From: Spongiibacter marinus
GTDB taxonomy: Bacteria; Pseudomonadota; Gammaproteobacteria; Pseudomonadales; Spongiibacteraceae
Direction of reading: 5' to 3'
DNA: 64,000 nucleotides
NCBI RefSeq assembly: GCF_016906995.1
Contig: NZ_JAFBBD010000011.1
Coordinates: 1 to 64,000, forward strand
Below the pieces are notes generated by a model. That model ran no database searches. It had not been told where the DNA came from and saw only the letters and a list, made by a program, of their open reading frames with translations. A program made the translations under genes and the position numbers. Positions 35,319-44,564 of this stretch are shown here, piece by piece; position 1 is the stretch's first letter, and every line of letters starts with the position of its first letter.

Positions 35319-36153
35319 TGCCTGTCTCTCCCGTCGGAAGGTTTCGAGAAGACAGTGGGAGAGTGCGGAACATAGTTAGCGTGTGAGCGGCGCGCATTTG
35401 TCCAGGATTGGTCCAAAACGGCGGCATTGCCACATCGCAATTTTTAAAAGTCTAGGAATATCAAGAAATTAAGTGGTGCAGAGGCATAACATAATTAACG
35501 TATTAACTATTTGATTATTAAGTTTATTTTATTGATAAAATTAGTATATGCCCCCTTTTATGCCCCCGGTTTTTGCGCCTGGGTCGTATGATTCAATTTT
35601 CAAGGAAGATGGTGGCAGGCAAAGAGCTGGCCATCCAGCTTCATTGGTCAATGATACTGGGTGTGATCAACTGCGCCAGAAGTTATACTCGTCTGTACTT
35701 TGGGCGGCTGCATGCTAATTATGGTCAGATTCGATAGCCCTATAATAAAATCAATTTTCCCATACTGGACATTCAGTCGTAAAAACGTCCAGCTATCGGC
35801 TGGGCACGAAATATCTTTCCCGCCGCGTTTGATAAAATGAGCGTTAACGACTTTCCGCATATGGGTATTTGACTAATCTAGCAAACAAAAGACATCTTGC
35901 CGCAAAAGGGGAGTAGTTGACGCGTCGATCAATGGTCTGTTCGGTTCATTTGTTCTGCTGTCCGATTAAAGGACGCCTGTGTCCAGTTTCGTGATGGTGC
36001 TGTCCATCAGCTCGACTTGAAATAACCAATCATTGCTCTAGGTTGCCCAGCTGTTTGACAGTTTCCAATGAAAATACCGAAGTGGTCGATTAAGTCGGAT
36101 ATATTTATACACTAGCTTGACTGAAAGGAAGCATTTGAGGGAGATCAAATTTT
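35319..36153. other. Intergenic stretch of the island, no gene recognised
   Basis: These 835 bases between the integrase and the small membrane-protein gene are AT-rich near 35460-35550. They contain the repeat pair at 35548-35567. The minus-strand frame 35648-35860 shows no domain. The attachment site of the first integrase could be here, but I found no duplicated core. Confidence 0.4.
35548..35567. repeat. Two direct repeats ATGCCCCC, possible integrase arm sites
   Basis: ATGCCCCC occurs at 35548-35555 and again at 35560-35567, a 12-base period, upstream of the integrase at 34.2-35.3 kb. The second integrase has a similar GCCCCCAG array upstream of it. Confidence 0.4.
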
Positions 36154-36465
36154 ATGGGTTTTAAGATTATTATTGCTGCTCTAATTATTGCTGCGGCTAT
36201 AGTGCTATCACCATTTATCTTTAATAGTATTAATAATGCGGTGGAGGAAAAAAAGGTAGATCAAGCCATGAACAATCGAGAAATGGCTGACATTGCGGTC
36301 TTGGAAATGTCTGCTCAAGAATATAAAGACATGTATGGTCGTTGTCCCACCTCTGTTGCAGATATGGTTGGTAAATTTATAGCAAGAGAGCCGCGAGACA
36401 GATATGGAGTAAGTTACCAAACTGATGAACAATGCCAATTCGGCTCTTTGGATAATCCGCTGTAA
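36154..36465 (+). CDS. Small membrane-anchored protein, pseudopilin-like layout
   Basis: I cannot assign a function. The 103-residue protein starts MGFKIIIAALIIAAAIVL, a short leader with Gly, then Phe and a hydrophobic helix (about residues 4-26). A polar helix follows, then YGRCPTSVADMV and EPRDRYGVSYQ, which recalls the 'PKDPWGxPY' end of GspG-type pseudopilins. The Glu normally at position 5 of the mature pilin is absent, and no secretion-system genes lie nearby. Two cysteines (in GRCPTS and EQCQFG) could pair. GGGAG precedes the ATG. Confidence 0.65.
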   Translation: MGFKIIIAALIIAAAIVLSPFIFNSINNAVEEKKVDQAMNNREMADIAVLEMSAQEYKDMYGRCPTSVADMVGKFIAREPRDRYGVSYQTDEQCQFGSLDNPL

Positions 36466-36670
36466 ATCTTGAGCTGGTCTCCGGGTTTCTCGGAGGCTGA
36501 CTTCCGTGAGAGAGTAAGCTGATAAGCAAACGACCTAGATATTCTCTCGAAGTTCGCTTGAGCTATATTCCACTTGAAAGGGGTGGCTGCGAAATTATCT
36601 AAAATTTCGGGGGTTATGCAGAGATTCCTTAGCGTACGCACCTTCATCTGGTATGAAGTGATTATTGGGT

Positions 36671-37990
36671 CTATGGTTCTGTGATATGATTAATAGTGTT
36701 TATTAGTTCGCTGTAATGACAAAGATAGACTCCGAGGGTGGCTGCTAGTTCACGTGCAGATTTCGTATATTGAGAGTTAGTGACTACTACAGCATGGTCA
36801 CAACTGTAAAAACCTTTCCCGGTGTAAACTTGCTGAACTGCGCTATTCCCAACATTCGAGCTGTAATATTTGGCCTGAATTGCAATTCGCTTCCCCTCAG
36901 CTTCAGCCAAAACATCCACTCCTTGGTCTCCCGAGCTTTTGGTGACAAAACTCTTGATTCCGGCTTCCCCCAACAGCTCAACTATTGAATTTTCGAAATC
37001 GATTCCGCTCAATTCAGGCGAGTTATCTAACTCTCGCTCAATCTCATTAGCCGTTTCTTCAATGAAGCCTTTAAGGAGTTTTACAGCAAGAGTGCAAACA
37101 AGGTTGCCAGTGTTTAGCGTATAGCTATGTCTTGCTTCGAAATATTCTTGGGCAACATATTCTATATCCTCGCTATCAACGTTTCCCCACTCATCCGGAA
37201 CTTCTGAAGCCCTCATTTTTCGTAGCAATGTGCCTCTAACTTCTGCCACATCCTTTTGAATAATTTCATAATTATCTGCCAAGTATTTTAAGCCTTCTGC
37301 AATGAACCCCGAAAAGTAGACTAGGACCTTGCTGGCATCCAGATTGTCAACAAAGATGTTGTCTTCATGCAATTCAAAACCATACCCATCAAGATCTTGA
37401 AGGTGAAGCTCTTCTTTTACTATCGCAATTAAAGGCGAAGCTTGGTGCTTTGCAGAAAACTCTAAATCCGAAAAGCAAACACGGCATAACTTTCTTGCTA
37501 CAGCTTCGGAAGAACTGGCTTTTAATAGTATCGAAGGGACTGTATCAAATATATCAGGGTTGTCACGCAAGAGATCAGCTAGGGTTATTATTTGCTCTCC
37601 TTCACCATCGGTTCGTCCGCATAAGTCTGGGTATGGGTCAAAGAAATATTTTTGAAAGGCGCTAATAAGCTCGGTTCTATTAAAGCTCCCAATATCATAG
37701 CTTACTTCTATAATTGAGCGGTTGCTTACATCGTTCATAAACTGACAAAACGAAGTCCGCTTTTCGAGAATATCTATGAGCTCGTCGGAGCTAAGCGAGA
37801 TTTTGTAGTTATAACCCCCTAGATAGTCCTCGCTGGATATTAGCAGACTGTCTCCGCAGAAACTTACTTTCTTATAAATGGATTGATCAATAATGAAATC
37901 CACTACAAAAAGTTTCGTTGAGATCGGAGTGCTGATCATCGAATCTTGGATGTATTCAGCAAATTCTGGTGATTGTGATGTGGTGTTCAT
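36671..37990 (-). CDS. Mrr-type restriction endonuclease with a large unknown N-terminal region
   Basis: The C-terminal 115 residues form an Mrr_cat nuclease domain: FENSIVELLGEAGIK (about 325), the PD-(D/E)xK-like core GDQGVDVLAE and IAIQAKYY (about 350-373), and VVTNSQYTKSARELA (about 404). Such domains cut DNA, often when it is modified or foreign. The first 310 residues match nothing I know; they are acidic and mixed alpha/beta, with no membrane segment. The position between two integrases in a tRNA island fits a defence gene. It stands alone, without a methyltransferase, which suggests a modification-dependent enzyme. The target is unknown. Confidence 0.8.
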   Translation of the reverse strand: MNTTSQSPEFAEYIQDSMISTPISTKLFVVDFIIDQSIYKKVSFCGDSLLISSEDYLGGYNYKISLSSDELIDILEKRTSFCQFMNDVSNRSIIEVSYDIGSFNRTELISAFQKYFFDPYPDLCGRTDGEGEQIITLADLLRDNPDIFDTVPSILLKASSSEAVARKLCRVCFSDLEFSAKHQASPLIAIVKEELHLQDLDGYGFELHEDNIFVDNLDASKVLVYFSGFIAEGLKYLADNYEIIQKDVAEVRGTLLRKMRASEVPDEWGNVDSEDIEYVAQEYFEARHSYTLNTGNLVCTLAVKLLKGFIEETANEIERELDNSPELSGIDFENSIVELLGEAGIKSFVTKSSGDQGVDVLAEAEGKRIAIQAKYYSSNVGNSAVQQVYTGKGFYSCDHAVVVTNSQYTKSARELAATLGVYLCHYSELINTINHITEP

Positions 37991-38044
37991 TATTTACCCA
38001 TGAAATTGAAGTGAATTTTCAGGTGCCCTATGTCGTTTTCTACT

Positions 38045-39274
38045 TCAGAATGATTTGTAAATTTTGATGTTGTCATGACTATTATGGCTCGCCTTTAGTT
38101 TGTCCAAGTAATCCGCCCATGCCTGCATCATTTCAGCGCGCTGAGGTAGGTGCTTAGTCCTGTTATAAGCTCGGCCCAGCGAGTCGCGGACTTGGTGCGC
38201 CAGCTGTTGCTCAATCCATTCAAGTCGATACTCCATGACCTCATCCAGTAAAGTTCTAGCTGTCGCTCTAAAGCCGTGGGCGCAGTGCTGGGTCTTGGTG
38301 TCGTACCCCAATTTCTGTAAGGAATTATTGATAGTGGCGGCGCTAACATGGCTCCGTGGGTTTCTTGCGCCGGGAAAAACATAGGCGCGGTGTGAGGTCA
38401 GGGGCTTTATATCTTCTAGTACGGCGAGTGCTTGATGGGATAGTGGCACAGTGTGAGCAATACCCATTTTCATTTTGCTGGCAGGTATGTTCCAGATAGC
38501 CGCATCTTGGTCTATTTCGTCCCAGCGCATGGCAATCATTTCTCCGGGGCGTTGGAATAGAAGGGGGCAAAGTTTCAGAAGGCAGCGAACAATGTGGGTG
38601 CCATCATACTTGTCGATAGCGGTGAGTAATTTACCTAGTTCGGTAGGGTCGGTAATAGCTGGTCGGTGCCTTGTAGTTTTCGGACGGAGTGCACCTTGGA
38701 GGTCAACTGCAGGATTTTCGGTGACTCTTTGTGTTTGCTTTGCATAGCGGAATATTTGGTTCAGGACTTGGCGGGCGTTGTGGGCGGTGTCGATGGCCCC
38801 CCGGTCTTCTATTCTTTGTAGAGTAGATAGTAGAGAGTGGGTATCAATTTGGTTGACGGGGGTGTTGCCTAACCAAGGGTTTAGATCATTACGTATAAGG
38901 GCTTCTCGCTTTACGGCGGTAGAAAGTGCCCAAGATGGCCGTTGTTTTTCGTACCATTCGGCTGCCAAAGCTGAAAAAGTGTTGTTGGCCTCGAACTTGG
39001 CTTTGGCTTTGGTGGTCTTTCTGAGTTGAGATGGATCTATACCTTCGCGAAGGAGGCGGCGGGCTTCGTCTCGCGCTATACGTGCTTCCGCGAGTGTGAC
39101 TTCTGGATAGACCCCATGCCCAATTCGCTTCTCTTTGCCAGCGAAGCGGTACTTGTGTCTCCAGTACTTTGCGCCACTTGGGTGTATCTCTATATACAGG
39201 CCTTTTTCGTCGCTAATTCTGAAGATTTTCTCACGTGCTTTGGCCTGTTTTATTTTGATATCGGTTAACGCCAT
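38045..39274 (-). CDS. P4-type tyrosine integrase
   Basis: This 409-residue integrase has the N-terminal DUF4102-like arm-binding domain (LYIEIHPSGAKYWRHKYRF, about 26-44), a core-binding domain (about 100-185) and the catalytic domain. Active-site residues are Arg in QRPGEM (about 242), HGFRAT (about 334), the His in QLAHQ (about 358) and Tyr in GRAYNRT (about 367). P4-type integrases insert at the 3' end of tRNA genes, and tRNA-Phe lies 177 bases away with its 3' end facing this gene. The element therefore sits at tRNA-Phe. Confidence 0.94.
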   Translation of the reverse strand: MALTDIKIKQAKAREKIFRISDEKGLYIEIHPSGAKYWRHKYRFAGKEKRIGHGVYPEVTLAEARIARDEARRLLREGIDPSQLRKTTKAKAKFEANNTFSALAAEWYEKQRPSWALSTAVKREALIRNDLNPWLGNTPVNQIDTHSLLSTLQRIEDRGAIDTAHNARQVLNQIFRYAKQTQRVTENPAVDLQGALRPKTTRHRPAITDPTELGKLLTAIDKYDGTHIVRCLLKLCPLLFQRPGEMIAMRWDEIDQDAAIWNIPASKMKMGIAHTVPLSHQALAVLEDIKPLTSHRAYVFPGARNPRSHVSAATINNSLQKLGYDTKTQHCAHGFRATARTLLDEVMEYRLEWIEQQLAHQVRDSLGRAYNRTKHLPQRAEMMQAWADYLDKLKASHNSHDNIKIYKSF

Positions 39275-39318
39275 ATATGCCCCTATTTGGGGGCAACAAG
39301 TTTTGGGTTGTGGTTCTT

Positions 39319-39348
39319 GCCCCCAGAGTGGCCCCCAGTTGCCCCCAG
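39319..39348. repeat. Three GCCCCCAG repeats, probable integrase arm-type sites
   Basis: GCCCCCAG occurs at 39319-39326, 39331-39338 and 39341-39348, spaced about one helical turn apart. An inverted relative (TGGGGGCAA) lies at 39288-39296. They lie between the integrase start and tRNA-Phe, where arm-type integrase sites are expected. Confidence 0.55.
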
Positions 39349-39450
39349 ATTGTAGTAGGCTAACTTGGATGAATATGGGGTATTATAGCGCCGAAATCCG
39401 CGCTATCAGTGGGTTTGTTAGACTTTTTGGGAGTAAGGAGGAGTGCTAAA

Positions 39451-39526
39451 TGGTGCCCAGAGGCGGAATCGAACCACCGACACGAGGATTTTCAATCCAC
39501 TGCTCTACCGACTGAGCTATCTGGGC
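39451..39526 (-). tRNA. tRNA-Phe (anticodon GAA)
   Basis: The minus strand gives a complete 76-base tRNA that begins GCCCAGATAGCTCAGTCGG and ends in CCA. The acceptor stem GCCCAGA pairs with TCTGGGC, the anticodon loop reads TTGAAAA with GAA as anticodon, and the T-arm has GGTTCGATTCC. The CCA is encoded. The 3' end faces the P4-type integrase and is the likely attB. Confidence 0.97.
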
Positions 39527-39563
39527 ATGGCGACGCATCTGATGTGCTTCGCAAGAGGCGCGT

Positions 39564-39592
39564 ATTAAACCTGTTCCGATTCAGGGAGTCAA
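39564..39592 (-). promoter_or_regulatory. Sigma-70 promoter of tRNA-Phe
   Basis: On the minus strand TTGACT (39587-39592) and TTTAAT (39564-39569) are separated by exactly 17 bases, followed by a GC-rich discriminator (ACGCGCC). Transcription would start about 30 bases before the tRNA. This is a typical strong, growth-rate-controlled tRNA promoter. Confidence 0.75.
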
Positions 39593-39610
39593 GCCCCTGA
39601 AAACAGGAAG

Positions 39611-39883
39611 TTACTCGCTGGGCGGCACGTAGCCTTCGGCTTGTTCAAAGTCTTCGCCGGCAAAGAATTTTTCCATTTCTGCCTGGAGGAATTTTCGCGA
39701 GCCGGGGTCCATCATGCTCAGCTGTTTCTCGTTGATGAGCATGGTTTGGTGCGCCTGCCACTCTTCCCAGGCTTTTTTGGAAACGGTTTCGTAAATTTCC
39801 TGACCTTTCGCGCCGGGGTAGGGCGGCTTTGTCAGGCCTTCGAGTTCTTGTTGGTATTTCTTGCAGAAAACGGTGCGTGTCAT
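39611..39883 (-). CDS. yggX: Probable Fe(2+)-trafficking protein YggX
   Basis: The 90-residue protein is a full Ygg[18 protein letters not shown] with the conserved Cys7, [28 protein letters not shown], and a C-terminal acidic tail. It protects iron-sulfur clusters from oxidation and may hand over iron. It overlaps the mutY stop by four bases (ATGA), a gene order found widely in gammaproteobacteria, and MutY is itself an iron-sulfur enzyme. Confidence 0.95.
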   Translation of the reverse strand: MTRTVFCKKYQQELEGLTKPPYPGAKGQEIYETVSKKAWEEWQAHQTMLINEKQLSMMDPGSRKFLQAEMEKFFAGEDFEQAEGYVPPSE

Positions 39884-40950
39884 GGCTGAGGTTCCGTAAA
39901 TAAGTCGTTTTGCAGCAGGCTGTCGAGCAGTTTTTTGACGGGCGCCGCGAGGCCGAGCTGTTGTTGCCCACCCTTATACCAAAGCTGGCGAGTGCCTTCC
40001 ATGATCCGCGTCGGCTCTCGCTGCAGGCGGATGTGCTGCGGTTGAATGTCCAGGTGGTAGTGACTAAAGGTGTGGCGCATGGGACTCAGCGCTTCGGCAA
40101 CGCCAATGTGGCCAACCGTCGCGTCGAGGTAGTCGTCGATATCACCGTCGCTGTCCAGCTCCGGCAGGCTCCACAGGCCGCCCCAAATGCCGCTGCTGGG
40201 GCGCTTTTCCAGCAGGATCTCCCCTTGAAGGTTTTCAATCAGCAGCATATGGGTGGTTTTTACCGGCAGGGCTTTGCGTGGCTTTTTGCCGGGGTAATCA
40301 CTCTGGCGGCCCATGGCCTTGGCCTTGCAATCGTCACTGACGGGGCAGCGATCACACTCGGGTTTGCTGCGCCGGCAAAGGGTGGCGCCGAGGTCCATGA
40401 TGGCCTGGGTGTAGTCGGCGGCCCGTTGTTGTGGGGTGTAAGCCTCGGCGAGCTGCCAAAGCTGTTGTTCAATCTCGCGCTTGCCCGGCCAGCCATCGAT
40501 GGCGCTGTGGCGGCTGAGCACGCGTTTGACGTTGCCATCGAGAATGGCGGCGCTGCCGCCGCAGGCAATGCTGAATATTGCGGCGGCCGTGGAGCGACCA
40601 ATACCCGGCAGTGACGCGATAGTCTCCGGTGTTTGCGGGAACTCGCCGTTGTGCTCGTTCACAATGGTTTGCGCCGCTTTGTGCAGGTTGCGCGCCCGGG
40701 CGTAGTAGCCCAGCCCCGTCCAAAGGGCGAGAACATCGTCGATATCTGCCTGCGCCAGCGCCTCTGCGCTGGGGAAGCGGGCCATAAAGCGCTGATAGTA
40801 GGGGATGACCGTGGTGACCTGGGTTTGCTGGAGCATAATTTCAGACACCCACACCCGATAGGGATTGATGTCTTGCTGCCAGGGCAGGTCTTTGCGGCCG
40901 TGCTGGTCGAACCAGTTCAGCAGGCGGCGGCTGAAGTCGCTGTCACTCAC
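39880..40950 (-). CDS. mutY: A/G-specific adenine DNA glycosylase MutY
   Basis: MutY removes adenine mispaired with 8-oxoguanine. The 356-residue protein has the catalytic Glu in [10 protein letters not shown] (about 37), the helix-hairpin-helix LPGIGRSTA (about 114), the catalytic Asp in LDGNVKRVL (about 138), and the 4Fe-4S loop with Cys spacing 6-2-5 ([17 protein letters not shown], about 192). The C-terminal NUDIX-like 8-oxoG recognition domain is present (about 230-345). It overlaps the genes on both sides. Confidence 0.97.
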   Translation of the reverse strand: MSDSDFSRRLLNWFDQHGRKDLPWQQDINPYRVWVSEIMLQQTQVTTVIPYYQRFMARFPSAEALAQADIDDVLALWTGLGYYARARNLHKAAQTIVNEHNGEFPQTPETIASLPGIGRSTAAAIFSIACGGSAAILDGNVKRVLSRHSAIDGWPGKREIEQQLWQLAEAYTPQQRAADYTQAIMDLGATLCRRSKPECDRCPVSDDCKAKAMGRQSDYPGKKPRKALPVKTTHMLLIENLQGEILLEKRPSSGIWGGLWSLPELDSDGDIDDYLDATVGHIGVAEALSPMRHTFSHYHLDIQPQHIRLQREPTRIMEGTRQLWYKGGQQQLGLAAPVKKLLDSLLQNDLFTEPQP

Positions 40951-41344
40951 CGCTGGGGCGCTGCCACTGCCACGTCGATCCTTGATTTTGAAACCCCAGC
41001 TCGGTCAGCAGCGGGCTGAGTTCCGGCGCGCTGGAGATGTCGGCCGACATACTGCGCAGGTCCTCAGGCAATGCTTTCATCGCCTGGATCAATAGCTGGC
41101 GCGCTGCACCGCGTCGACGGGTGATATCGCGAACGGTGAGCCTGGCCAACTGGTAGTCGCCATTGTGGATCGGCGTTAAGGTCATCGCGGCAATCAGGCG
41201 GTCATTAAAGCGTCCACCAATCAGCAAGAGTTGCTCACTTTGCGCGGCGCTGATCAGTTTTTCGGCGTCGTCGGCATACAGACGTTCTAGGTCTACACGG
41301 TCCTCTGGGGCAGGATCGCGAATGTATTCTGAATATACGGGCAT
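40943..41344 (-). CDS. PanM/PanZ-like GNAT protein
   Basis: This 133-residue GNAT-fold protein resembles PanM (PanZ), the acetyl-CoA-dependent factor that triggers PanD self-cleavage in pantothenate synthesis. It has DRVDLERLY, the FNDRLIAAMTL strand, the acetyl-CoA motif LTVRDITRRRGAARQLL (about 67-83) and the C-terminal LTELGFQNQGSTWQW. It overlaps mutY by eight bases. I am moderately sure of the subfamily; a general N-acetyltransferase is the alternative. Confidence 0.75.
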   Translation of the reverse strand: MPVYSEYIRDPAPEDRVDLERLYADDAEKLISAAQSEQLLLIGGRFNDRLIAAMTLTPIHNGDYQLARLTVRDITRRRGAARQLLIQAMKALPEDLRSMSADISSAPELSPLLTELGFQNQGSTWQWQRPSGE

Positions 41345-41385
41345 TTATCCGCACTCTGCTGGCTGTAATACGGGTCGGGATTTTT

Positions 41386-41391
41386 TATAAT
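41386..41391 (+). promoter_or_regulatory. -10 box of the his operon
   Basis: TATAAT lies 34 bases before the hisB ATG at 41426. It overlaps the earlier in-frame start at 41390, which supports the later start. No clear -35 is seen. Confidence 0.5.
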
Positions 41392-41425
41392 GGCGTATTG
41401 TACGCAATCTTCAGTAGAGACGTCG

Positions 41426-42019
41426 ATGACAGAGCGCAAGGCGAGTATCAGCCGCAACACCCTGGAAACCCAAATCACGGTCAGTGTAAATCTGGATGGC
41501 ACCGGCCAGTCCAGCTTTGAGACCGGAGTTCCCTTTCTCGATCACATGATGGATCAGATTGCCCGCCACGGCATGATTGACCTGGCTGTGCAGGCCAAGG
41601 GCGATTTACATATCGACGACCACCACACCGTGGAAGATATCGGCATTACCATGGGTCAGGCCTTTGCCGAGGCGGTGGGCGATAAAAAAGGCATCACCCG
41701 ATACGGCCACGCCTATGTGCCGCTGGATGAAGCCCTGTCGCGTGTCGTTATCGACTTCTCTGGGCGTCCCGGGTTGGAATACCACGTGCCCTATACCCGT
41801 GCCAGCGTGGGTGGTTTCGATGTAGACCTGTTCTCAGAGTTCTTCCACGGCTTTATCAACCACGCCAAGGTCACCCTGCATATCGATAATTTGCGCGGCA
41901 CCAATACTCACCACCAGGCCGAGACGGTGTTTAAAGCCTTCGGTCGTGCCCTGCGTATGGCCTTGTCGGTGGATGAGCGTATGGCGGGCATTACCCCGTC
42001 GACTAAAGGGTGTCTCTAG
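41426..42019 (+). CDS. hisB: Imidazoleglycerol-phosphate dehydratase HisB
   Basis: HisB dehydrates imidazole glycerol phosphate in histidine synthesis. The 197-residue protein is the monofunctional form, without the N-terminal phosphatase of enteric HisB. Metal-binding histidine motifs are [10 protein letters not shown] (about 63-72), and [13 protein letters not shown] and [17 protein letters not shown] further on. The N-terminus [15 protein letters not shown] matches pseudomonad HisB, so I place the start at 41426, downstream of the -10 box. It opens a hisB-hisH-hisA-hisF operon. Confidence 0.97.
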   Translation: MTERKASISRNTLETQITVSVNLDGTGQSSFETGVPFLDHMMDQIARHGMIDLAVQAKGDLHIDDHHTVEDIGITMGQAFAEAVGDKKGITRYGHAYVPLDEALSRVVIDFSGRPGLEYHVPYTRASVGGFDVDLFSEFFHGFINHAKVTLHIDNLRGTNTHHQAETVFKAFGRALRMALSVDERMAGITPSTKGCL

Positions 42020-42031
42020 GATTTCTGCGAT

Positions 42032-42700
42032 ATGACTAAATCAACCGTTGCCGTTATCGACTACGGCATGGGTAATTTGCACTCGGTGGCCAGTGCACTG
42101 CACAAGGTCGGTGGCGACGACGTTGAGGTACAGGTTACCGATTGCCCGGATACCATCTTTGCCGCCGACCGGGTGATTTTTCCCGGTGTGGGCGCGATTC
42201 GCGACTGCATGGCCGAGCTGAAAAACCGCGGTCTGGATGAAATTGTTCAGGAAGTGGCGGCCACTAAACCCCTGCTGGGTATTTGCGTGGGTATGCAGGC
42301 GCTGATGGAAAGCAGTGAGGAGAACGGCGGCGTCGAGTGCCTGGACGTGCTACCGGGCCAGGTAAAGTTTTTCGGTAAAGACCTGCGCGAGGCAAACGGC
42401 GAGCGCCTGAAAGTGCCGCACATGGGCTGGAACACGGTTAGCCAAACCATCGACCACCCGCTGTGGGAAGGTATTGCCGATAATAGCCGTTTCTACTTTG
42501 TGCACAGCTACTATATCGACGCGCCTGAATTTGTTGCCGCCACGGCTCACTACGGGGTAGAGATACATGCCGCAATGAGTTGCGAGAATGTGTTTGCCGT
42601 GCAGTTTCACCCGGAAAAGAGCGGCGAGACCGGTCTGCGTCTGCTCAGTAATTTTCTGCGCTGGGATGGCGGGCAACCGACCTTCCGGCCCGTATCCTAA
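42032..42700 (+). CDS. hisH: Imidazole glycerol phosphate synthase, glutaminase subunit HisH
   Basis: HisH is the glutamine amidotransferase that feeds ammonia to HisF. The 222-residue protein has the class I glutaminase triad: Cys in GICVGMQAL (about 86), and His and Glu in FHPEKSG (about 198). The N-terminal [12 protein letters not shown] is typical. It lies 12 bases after hisB and 21 before hisA. Confidence 0.97.
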   Translation: MTKSTVAVIDYGMGNLHSVASALHKVGGDDVEVQVTDCPDTIFAADRVIFPGVGAIRDCMAELKNRGLDEIVQEVAATKPLLGICVGMQALMESSEENGGVECLDVLPGQVKFFGKDLREANGERLKVPHMGWNTVSQTIDHPLWEGIADNSRFYFVHSYYIDAPEFVAATAHYGVEIHAAMSCENVFAVQFHPEKSGETGLRLLSNFLRWDGGQPTFRPVS

Positions 42701-42721
42701 GCGTTATCAGGTTTTGTAATT

Positions 42722-43453
42722 ATGTTAATGATTCCCGCAATTGATTTGAAAGACGGCCAGTGCGTGCGCCTTCGCCAAGGTGAAATGGGCGACGCCACCG
42801 TTTATGGCAGCGATCCGGTAGAAATGGCTGCCCGCTGGGTAGAGCAGGGCGCTCGCCGCCTGCATTTGGTTGACCTGAATGGCGCGTTTGACGGCAAGCC
42901 TGTAAATGGCGACGCAGTGATGGCGATCGCCAAGGCCTACCCGGATCTGCCAATACAAATTGGCGGTGGCATCCGCTCGCTCGATACCATTGAGCAATAC
43001 CTGGATGCCGGTGTGAACTACGTGATTATTGGTACCAAGGCGGTGAAAGAGCCCGCCTTCGTTACCGAGGCCTGCAAAGCCTTCCCCGGTGCGGTAATTG
43101 TTGGTCTGGATGCGAAAAATGGCCTGGTGGCCACCAACGGCTGGGCGGAAGTGTCTGATATTCAGGCAACAGAGCTGGCCAAGCGCTACGAGCAAGACGG
43201 TGTGTCGTCCATCGTTTATACCGATATTGCCCGCGACGGCATGATGCAGGGCGTGAATATCGATGCCACGGTTGCCATGGCCCAGGCCTCTGGTCTGAAA
43301 GTTATTGCCTCTGGCGGGGTGACGAATATGGACGATATTCGCGCGCTGAAGGCCGTGGCCGATGCCGGGATTCTCGGTGCGATTACCGGTCGCGCGATTT
43401 ATGAAGGCGAGCTGGATCTGGCAGAAGCGCAGCGCTACTGCGACGGCGAATAA
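42722..43453 (+). CDS. hisA: ProFAR isomerase HisA
   Basis: HisA opens the ribose ring of ProFAR in histidine synthesis. This 243-residue TIM barrel begins [20 protein letters not shown], with catalytic Asp8 in PAIDLK. Phosphate-binding loops are GGGIRS (about 80) and ASGGVTN (about 199), and the second catalytic Asp lies in [10 protein letters not shown] (about 161-170). Confidence 0.97.
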   Translation: MLMIPAIDLKDGQCVRLRQGEMGDATVYGSDPVEMAARWVEQGARRLHLVDLNGAFDGKPVNGDAVMAIAKAYPDLPIQIGGGIRSLDTIEQYLDAGVNYVIIGTKAVKEPAFVTEACKAFPGAVIVGLDAKNGLVATNGWAEVSDIQATELAKRYEQDGVSSIVYTDIARDGMMQGVNIDATVAMAQASGLKVIASGGVTNMDDIRALKAVADAGILGAITGRAIYEGELDLAEAQRYCDGE

Positions 43454-43481
43454 GCCCCTTAACAACAAGGTAAGCACAGCA

Positions 43482-44258
43482 ATGGCTCTGGCAAAACGCA
43501 TTATTCCCTGTTTGGACGTTGATAAAGGACGCGTGGTAAAAGGCGTGAACTTTGTCGGTATTCGCGACGCGGGCGACCCGGTTGAGGTCGCCAAGCGCTA
43601 CAACGAACAGGGCGCCGACGAAATCACCTTTCTCGACATCACGGCCACCCACGAGGGACGTGAGACGACCGTGCACACGGTTGAGCAGATTGCTGCCGAG
43701 GTGTTTATTCCCCTTACCGTGGGCGGCGGTATTCGCGAGATTAAAGACATTCGCACCATGCTGAATGCGGGGGCGGATAAGGTGGCGATCAACTCTGCGG
43801 CTATTCACAACCCCGACTTTGTGCGTGACGCCGCCGAGCGCTTTGGCTCGCAGTGTATTGTGGTGGCGATCGATGCCAAGCGTGTCGACGATGAGGCCGA
43901 TGGCAGCCCGCGCTGGGAGATATTTACCCACGGTGGCCGCAAGCCTACCGGCATCAATGCGGTGGAGTGGGCGGCAAAAATGGTTGAGCTGGGCGCTGGC
44001 GAAATCTTGCTGACCAGTATGGATGGCGACGGCACCAAGGCCGGTTACGACCTGGCGCTCACCAGCGCGGTGGCCGACGCGGTTTCTGTGCCTGTTATTG
44101 CCTCGGGTGGTGTCGGTACCCTGGACCATCTGGTCGAAGGGGTAACCGCCGGTAAAGCCGACGCGGTGTTGGCGGCCAGTATCTTCCACTTTGGCGAGCA
44201 CACAGTGCCCGAAGCCAAGGCGTATATGGCCGACAAAGGTGTTGAGGTTCGGCTGTAA
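43482..44258 (+). CDS. hisF: Imidazole glycerol phosphate synthase, cyclase subunit HisF
   Basis: HisF uses ammonia from HisH to close the imidazole ring. The 258-residue TIM barrel starts [21 protein letters not shown], with catalytic Asp12, and has GGGIRE (about 81), [12 protein letters not shown] (about 173) and [10 protein letters not shown] (about 203). An upstream in-frame start at 43362 lies inside hisA and is not used. Genes for the other histidine steps are not in this window. A weak hairpin (AAGGCC/GGCCTT, 44268-44283) follows. Confidence 0.97.
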   Translation: MALAKRIIPCLDVDKGRVVKGVNFVGIRDAGDPVEVAKRYNEQGADEITFLDITATHEGRETTVHTVEQIAAEVFIPLTVGGGIREIKDIRTMLNAGADKVAINSAAIHNPDFVRDAAERFGSQCIVVAIDAKRVDDEADGSPRWEIFTHGGRKPTGINAVEWAAKMVELGAGEILLTSMDGDGTKAGYDLALTSAVADAVSVPVIASGGVGTLDHLVEGVTAGKADAVLAASIFHFGEHTVPEAKAYMADKGVEVRL

Positions 44259-44318
44259 GGCATTGCCAAGGCCCCCAGGCCTTTGGTTCACGGTCTTGCC
44301 GGGTGCAATGAGCGCCGC

Positions 44319-44564
44319 TTAGTCAAAGCAAACTGTGTCGAAATGCGGGTTCTGTACGCCTGCTTTCATGCTCGCCAGTTTATCCAGTACAACCAAGCAT
44401 TCAGCGCCATCCACGCGGATGGCGATACACTCCTCGCCCTGTGCGTCGCGCCTGGTGTCTACCGCCACACCGTCTAGTACCTCTCCGGTTCGCATGGTTA
44501 AGCGCACGGGGTAGCGAAAGGTGCAGGCAATTTCTATGTAATCGTGCAGCTCGCAGCGAATCAT
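44319..44564 (-). CDS. rof: Rho-binding antiterminator (Rof/YaeO family)
   Basis: The 81-residue protein matches Rof, a small acidic beta-barrel that binds Rho and blocks RNA entry. It has CELHDYIEIACTFRYPVRLTM at the start, then an IRVDGAECLVVLDKLASM strand. Enteric Rof has about 84-86 residues with the same 'I-C-D-Y-D-x-LE-AC' start. It is a single gene, convergent with hisF. Confidence 0.8.
   Translation of the reverse strand: MIRCELHDYIEIACTFRYPVRLTMRTGEVLDGVAVDTRRDAQGEECIAIRVDGAECLVVLDKLASMKAGVQNPHFDTVCFD

Noticed and set aside
36480-36500. CTCCG/CGGAG hairpin after the pseudopilin-like gene
   Set aside because: Short stem without a T-run; not called as terminator.
39451-39475. Search for a duplicated tRNA-Phe 3' end marking the far att site
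   Set aside because: By eye I found no second copy in the window; partial matches such as GGTGCC near 4430 are too short.
43383-44291. 302-codon minus-strand open frame across hisF, and similar long antisense frames in hisA, envC and gpmI
   Set aside because: They mirror well-supported core genes and show only the His/Arg/Gly-rich composition typical of antisense frames in GC-rich DNA.
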